NCBI RefSeq assembly: GCF_009730915.1
Contig: NC_052477.1
Coordinates: 28,282,420 to 28,346,419, forward strand
DNA: 64,000 nucleotides
Source: Dioscorea cayenensis subsp. rotundata
Taxonomy: Eukaryota; Streptophyta; Magnoliopsida; Dioscoreales; Dioscoreaceae
Reading direction: 5' to 3'
The notes under the pieces are model-generated. The model did not search any database. It saw only the letters and a program-made list of their open reading frames with translations, and was not told the origin of the DNA. Every line of letters starts with the position of its first letter. Within the stretch, counting starts at the first letter, position 1. Positions 60,540 through 64,000 of the stretch are shown here, piece by piece. A program made the translations under genes and the position numbers.

Positions 60540-63280
60540 TCACTGCTGAATTCCACCAAGAGAGCTGGGTAGCTTCTGAAGGAAAGATGAAGGCCTCACA
60601 TAAGTAAATCCCTTGAAATTATTATCACCGGAGACGGGGCTGGAGACGGGAGAATCCAACAATGGCATGCTCGTCCAGCGCTCATCGAAGTTGGCAATGC
60701 AGTTCTTGTCAGGGACGTTGGGACGGAAGCTCGGTTGGATTTCCCGAGCGTCTAGTTTCCTCCAGTTTATTGATTTGAACCACTTGTGGTTCCTTATCTC
60801 GTTGCTACCACCGGATCCGCTTCCGAGGCGCCTGCTTGATTCTTTCTGCAGCAACTGATTTAAAGATACTAATGTGTCAAATTTCTTTTCGAATTTGTTT
60901 TTCAATTGCATGTAAGAAGTCACTGGATCTTGATGAAAAATTTCAAGAAAAGAAAAGTGGGAATCAGCGAGAAAAAAGAAAAGAATTTACCCCTTTCAAC
61001 AAGGAATGTGCTTCACTTGACAAGAATGCCGGGAGTTTTATTTTGTCCTTCACTATCTTCTGTTGAACCTTATCTCTGTTGCCTCCAACAAAAGGGGGCT
61101 GCAGATAAAAAACATGCACAATTTGTAGCATAAGATGAGTAACAATCACTCAATAAAATGCCTGATATAGGAAGTTAATTCACTAGCTAATTTAATTCAT
61201 GATCCAACATAGTATGGCATGAACATGTTGCACTGATTAAAAAAAAAAAAACCAAAAAACCAAATTATGTTTAAATTAAGCAATGCTTGCAAAAACTAAA
61301 AGGAAAAGTAAAATGCAAAGGAACAATAGAAAAGAACAATAGAATAAGGGTGTCAACAAAAAAGACCAACCTTCCCAGTAAGCATTTCAAAGAGAAGAAT
61401 TCCAACACTCCACCAGTCAGCAGCCTTGTCATGGCCTTTCCCAAGAACAATTTCAGGTGCCATGTATTCTACTGTCCCACACATGGAGTTTGATCTACCA
61501 TTACCTTCAAATTCCTTTGCAAGGCCAAAGTCTGTTAACATAGCCTACACAACATGGCAAAAGTTTAAAGCTGTAATAGCTGCACAAAACTTGCATAAAC
61601 TTCAGCACATATGACAAAAACATCCAAAGTCATATACAGTAAGTTCTTACATGGCCATCAGCATCCAGAAGGATGTTTTCTGGTTTGAGGTCCCGGTGCA
61701 TAACGCCGTTTGCATGAAGATGAGAAACAGCAGACACAATCTCAGCTGTATAAACCCGTGCCAGATCCTCTCTGTACAAGTAAGACATAATAACGTTAAG
61801 GCATATGGAAATCATGACCATTAAAAACCAATGGGAATAATAAGTGTAATTTTACCTGAACAAACCCTGATGATAAAGCTGAAAAAATAGGTGACCACCA
61901 TTCACAAAATCCAGCACAAGGTACAACCGGTACTTTGTCTGCATTGCATTTAAACATAATAAGATGGGGATAGGGAAAATTGAATACAGCACTGGTACAA
62001 AATTTTCAGCCAACATTTCAGTGACCACATTGTGACTATTCATTGAGCATGCTGTAAAATGTTTAATATGATTATCACCAGTAGAAGTTAAAAGTTCCCA
62101 AGATGGCCTTTTATATTGTAATAATTGTATGCCACTTCATCAACTGCTTGGATGCTCTGACATATTCTAAAATGCAAAATACCTAGACATCTTGCCAATT
62201 AGACAGACATGATAACATAGAATGCATGAAGGAATATTTACAAGTTGTACTGGCAAAAAGCAGGTTATTAAGATGAAGATGAAATACTTGCTGGATGTAC
62301 CCAATCACAGCATCCTTTTTAACAAAGATAACATAAAGGAAAAAGTGTCATGGGATATCTCTATCATAACATAGTTGCAAGCTAATTAGAAAGAGACAAA
62401 TGCACTTTGAGTGGTTACTACTATGGTTATACATGCAGGACTTGATGAGCAATATTGTCTGACAGGTTTGCAATGAAAGTGGAAAACAGTTAAATGGATG
62501 TTATATTCTGTCAAACGTACACCTGTAACTATTGCATGTCTCAAAGGAATGCCAAGTGAAAAGAAGTAATAGAGACACATAAGATTATGACAACGATGTC
62601 AAAGAAAGACTAAGTACCTGAAACGAATATCTGAGCTGCACTATAAATGGATGATCAATTTTTGTCAATATATCCCTCTCAGCTTTCATGTACTCTGCAT
62701 GATTCTTTTCCATAATCTTGTCCTTTCTCATCACCTTCATGGCATAGATTTCTGATGTGCCTTTCATCCGCACCTGAAAAACCTTCCCAAAGGCACCTTG
62801 GCCAACAAGCTTCAAAATTTCAAAGTCATCGAGTCCAACAACAGCCTCTCCATTGTGAGACTTGATAACATGCTCATCTGCAGTGCCGATAGCTAGTTTT
62901 CTCTGTTCAACTTCTATCTCATCATACACACTCTCCATGAGATCCAATGAACTCTCAGTCTCATGCAATGTGAGCTTGCTAAGAGACAAGATCTGGGTAA
63001 CACGAGTTGTAGGTCCTACCAATGAATGTGAGCGGTTCAAAACAACAACTGGGTCATCAAAAACATTTTCAGTTGAGCATGAAGCTAATAAAGAATTCTC
63101 AGATGTCAACACACTTTCTTCAATTGAGGCCTGCACTGGGGTGGGACCAAAAACATCAGCAAATTCGAACTCCTCATGCTTAGAGGGAAGAACATCAGTA
63201 ATGTCCATTGGAAGAAGTAGCTTGTTTAAGGGCTTCTTAACATTATTCCTGGAAAGACCAGAAATCTGAGAGGAAACCAT
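60540..63280 (-). CDS. S6K: Ribosomal protein S6 kinase (S6K1/2, AGC kinase)
   Basis: Ser/Thr kinase downstream of TOR that phosphorylates ribosomal protein S6 and other targets to promote translation and growth. Coding exons on the minus strand: 63280-62618, 61938-61856, 61771-61651, 61544-61371, 61098-60991 and 60854-60540. They join in frame to 487 residues (Arabidopsis S6Ks are about 465-471). The N-terminus has the plant S6K block FADVFGP and NRSHSLVGP, then LTLHETE. The kinase has [40 protein letters not shown], the activation-loop serine in [15 protein letters not shown] (PDK1 site) and DWWSVG. The hydrophobic motif FKGFTYVRP carries the TOR-site threonine. All catalytic residues are intact. 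I cannot tell S6K1 from S6K2. Confidence 0.95.
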
Positions 63281-64000
63281 CTCTCAGAAGGTTAAGCAGG
63301 TCTCAATTGAAAAGGTGCTTTACAATTCTCACTAAGGCAGGCTCCCTCCACAAATCTCTAAGGCAATGACTGATGAAGAAGGAATCCTGACAATGGCCTT
63401 GAACAAGTGGAAGTTTACGTAGACAACTGGAGCACCCAGGAAACTTGGCAGGAAGGAAGAGCAAATCCACAAGTTGGCCTTGTTTCCCGATGCACAGGAA
63501 ACAGATTTTGTCACAGAGCTTCTTGAATTCATGAAGAACAAATTGCCTTACAGCTGCAAGGATGGGCACATGAAATAATAAGTGAAATTGCAGTGAAAAA
63601 TCAAGAGTCCATGTATTTAAAGATAGTTACGCATCATCAGAGCGTAAGGGAGAAAATATATATAGAACACAATTTAACTGTAGTCAAACCTCTTAGCACT
63701 AAAACAGTATTCAACCAAAGCATCAAAAGAAACACAAGATAGGAATACAAGAAGAATAATACTTCCAACCATATAATCCTACATGTAAAGTACTCATGTA
63801 AATACAAAAGATAATTTAACATGAGTACGAAGCATTTTAATATTAAGAAATAAAAAAATGTACATATCTGATCCATGGAAAAGGGTTGGTTAAAAATTAG
63901 GCTATGCATGCATATCAATGTGTGCAAGAACAAGTCATTACATGTTCTTAATAAAAGTAATGATCCATAAAAGATTTAAAGTATGGAAATTTACAGAATG
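63281..64000 (-). other. S6K 5' leader exon and leader intron, running off the window
   Basis: The coding strand upstream of the ATG is exonic-looking to about 63553, where a CATCCTTGCAG acceptor fits the start of a leader exon (63281-63553). Beyond it, 63554-64000 is AT-rich and intron-like. The first leader exon and promoter would lie outside the window. A leader intron is usual for plant S6K genes. Confidence 0.5.

Noticed and set aside
60613..63269. Plus-strand frames opposite the S6 kinase exons (up to 135 codons)
   Set aside because: They are antisense shadows; the minus-strand exons match S6K throughout with correct splice sites.

Overview
This is a flowering-plant nuclear window. The genes contain GT-AG introns, the intergenic DNA is AT-rich with many (TA)n tracts, and the gene families are plant-specific: a FERONIA-type malectin receptor kinase, a PLS-class PPR protein, a leucine-rich-repeat pseudokinase, a plant-type S6 kinase and a GH5 endo-beta-mannanase. 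I cannot name the species. A run of exactly 1000 Ns (35776-36775) shows that this is a scaffold from a draft or long-read assembly.

Layout. 1-2570 is AT-rich and has no recognisable gene. 2573-6301 (+) holds a G-box promoter, a 5' leader with an intron, and a two-exon LRR receptor pseudokinase. 6947-12050 (-) is a nine-exon coiled-coil protein with iterated 63-nt exons, convergent with the receptor. 12951-14648 is a large foldback (inverted-repeat) element with a GC-rich core, split by a 5'-truncated LINE. 15506-17182 (+) is an intact PPR gene. 19735-21446 holds a core promoter and leader followed by a truncated ubiquitin-conjugating (E2) gene relic. 22575-23990 (+) is a decayed duplicate of the PPR gene. 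About 26660-44700 is an anomalous block around the N gap. 45149-47828 (-) is a FERONIA orthologue with a one-base frameshift. 51280-51790 carries 106-bp tandem repeats. 55215-57939 (+) is a six-exon endo-beta-mannanase. 60540-63553 (-) is an S6 kinase whose 5' leader runs off the window.

The most unusual object is the block around the gap. The sequence left of the Ns (about 28300-35775) and right of them (36776 to about 44290) are two versions of the same ~7.5 kb. Where they differ by substitution, the left version almost always has G or T and the right has A or C (left T for right C, left G for right A). This fits two unmerged contig ends covering one locus, each carrying a strand-specific base-call bias, better than a true tandem duplication. 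The block also has gene-like structure on the minus strand: GC-rich exon-like islands separated by AT-rich spacers full of a GTTTAA word. I could not identify the product.

The recognised genes do not form a pathway or cluster. Two are growth-signalling kinases (FERONIA at the plasma membrane, S6K downstream of TOR), one remodels cell-wall mannan, and the rest are unrelated neighbours, as is normal in a plant genome.
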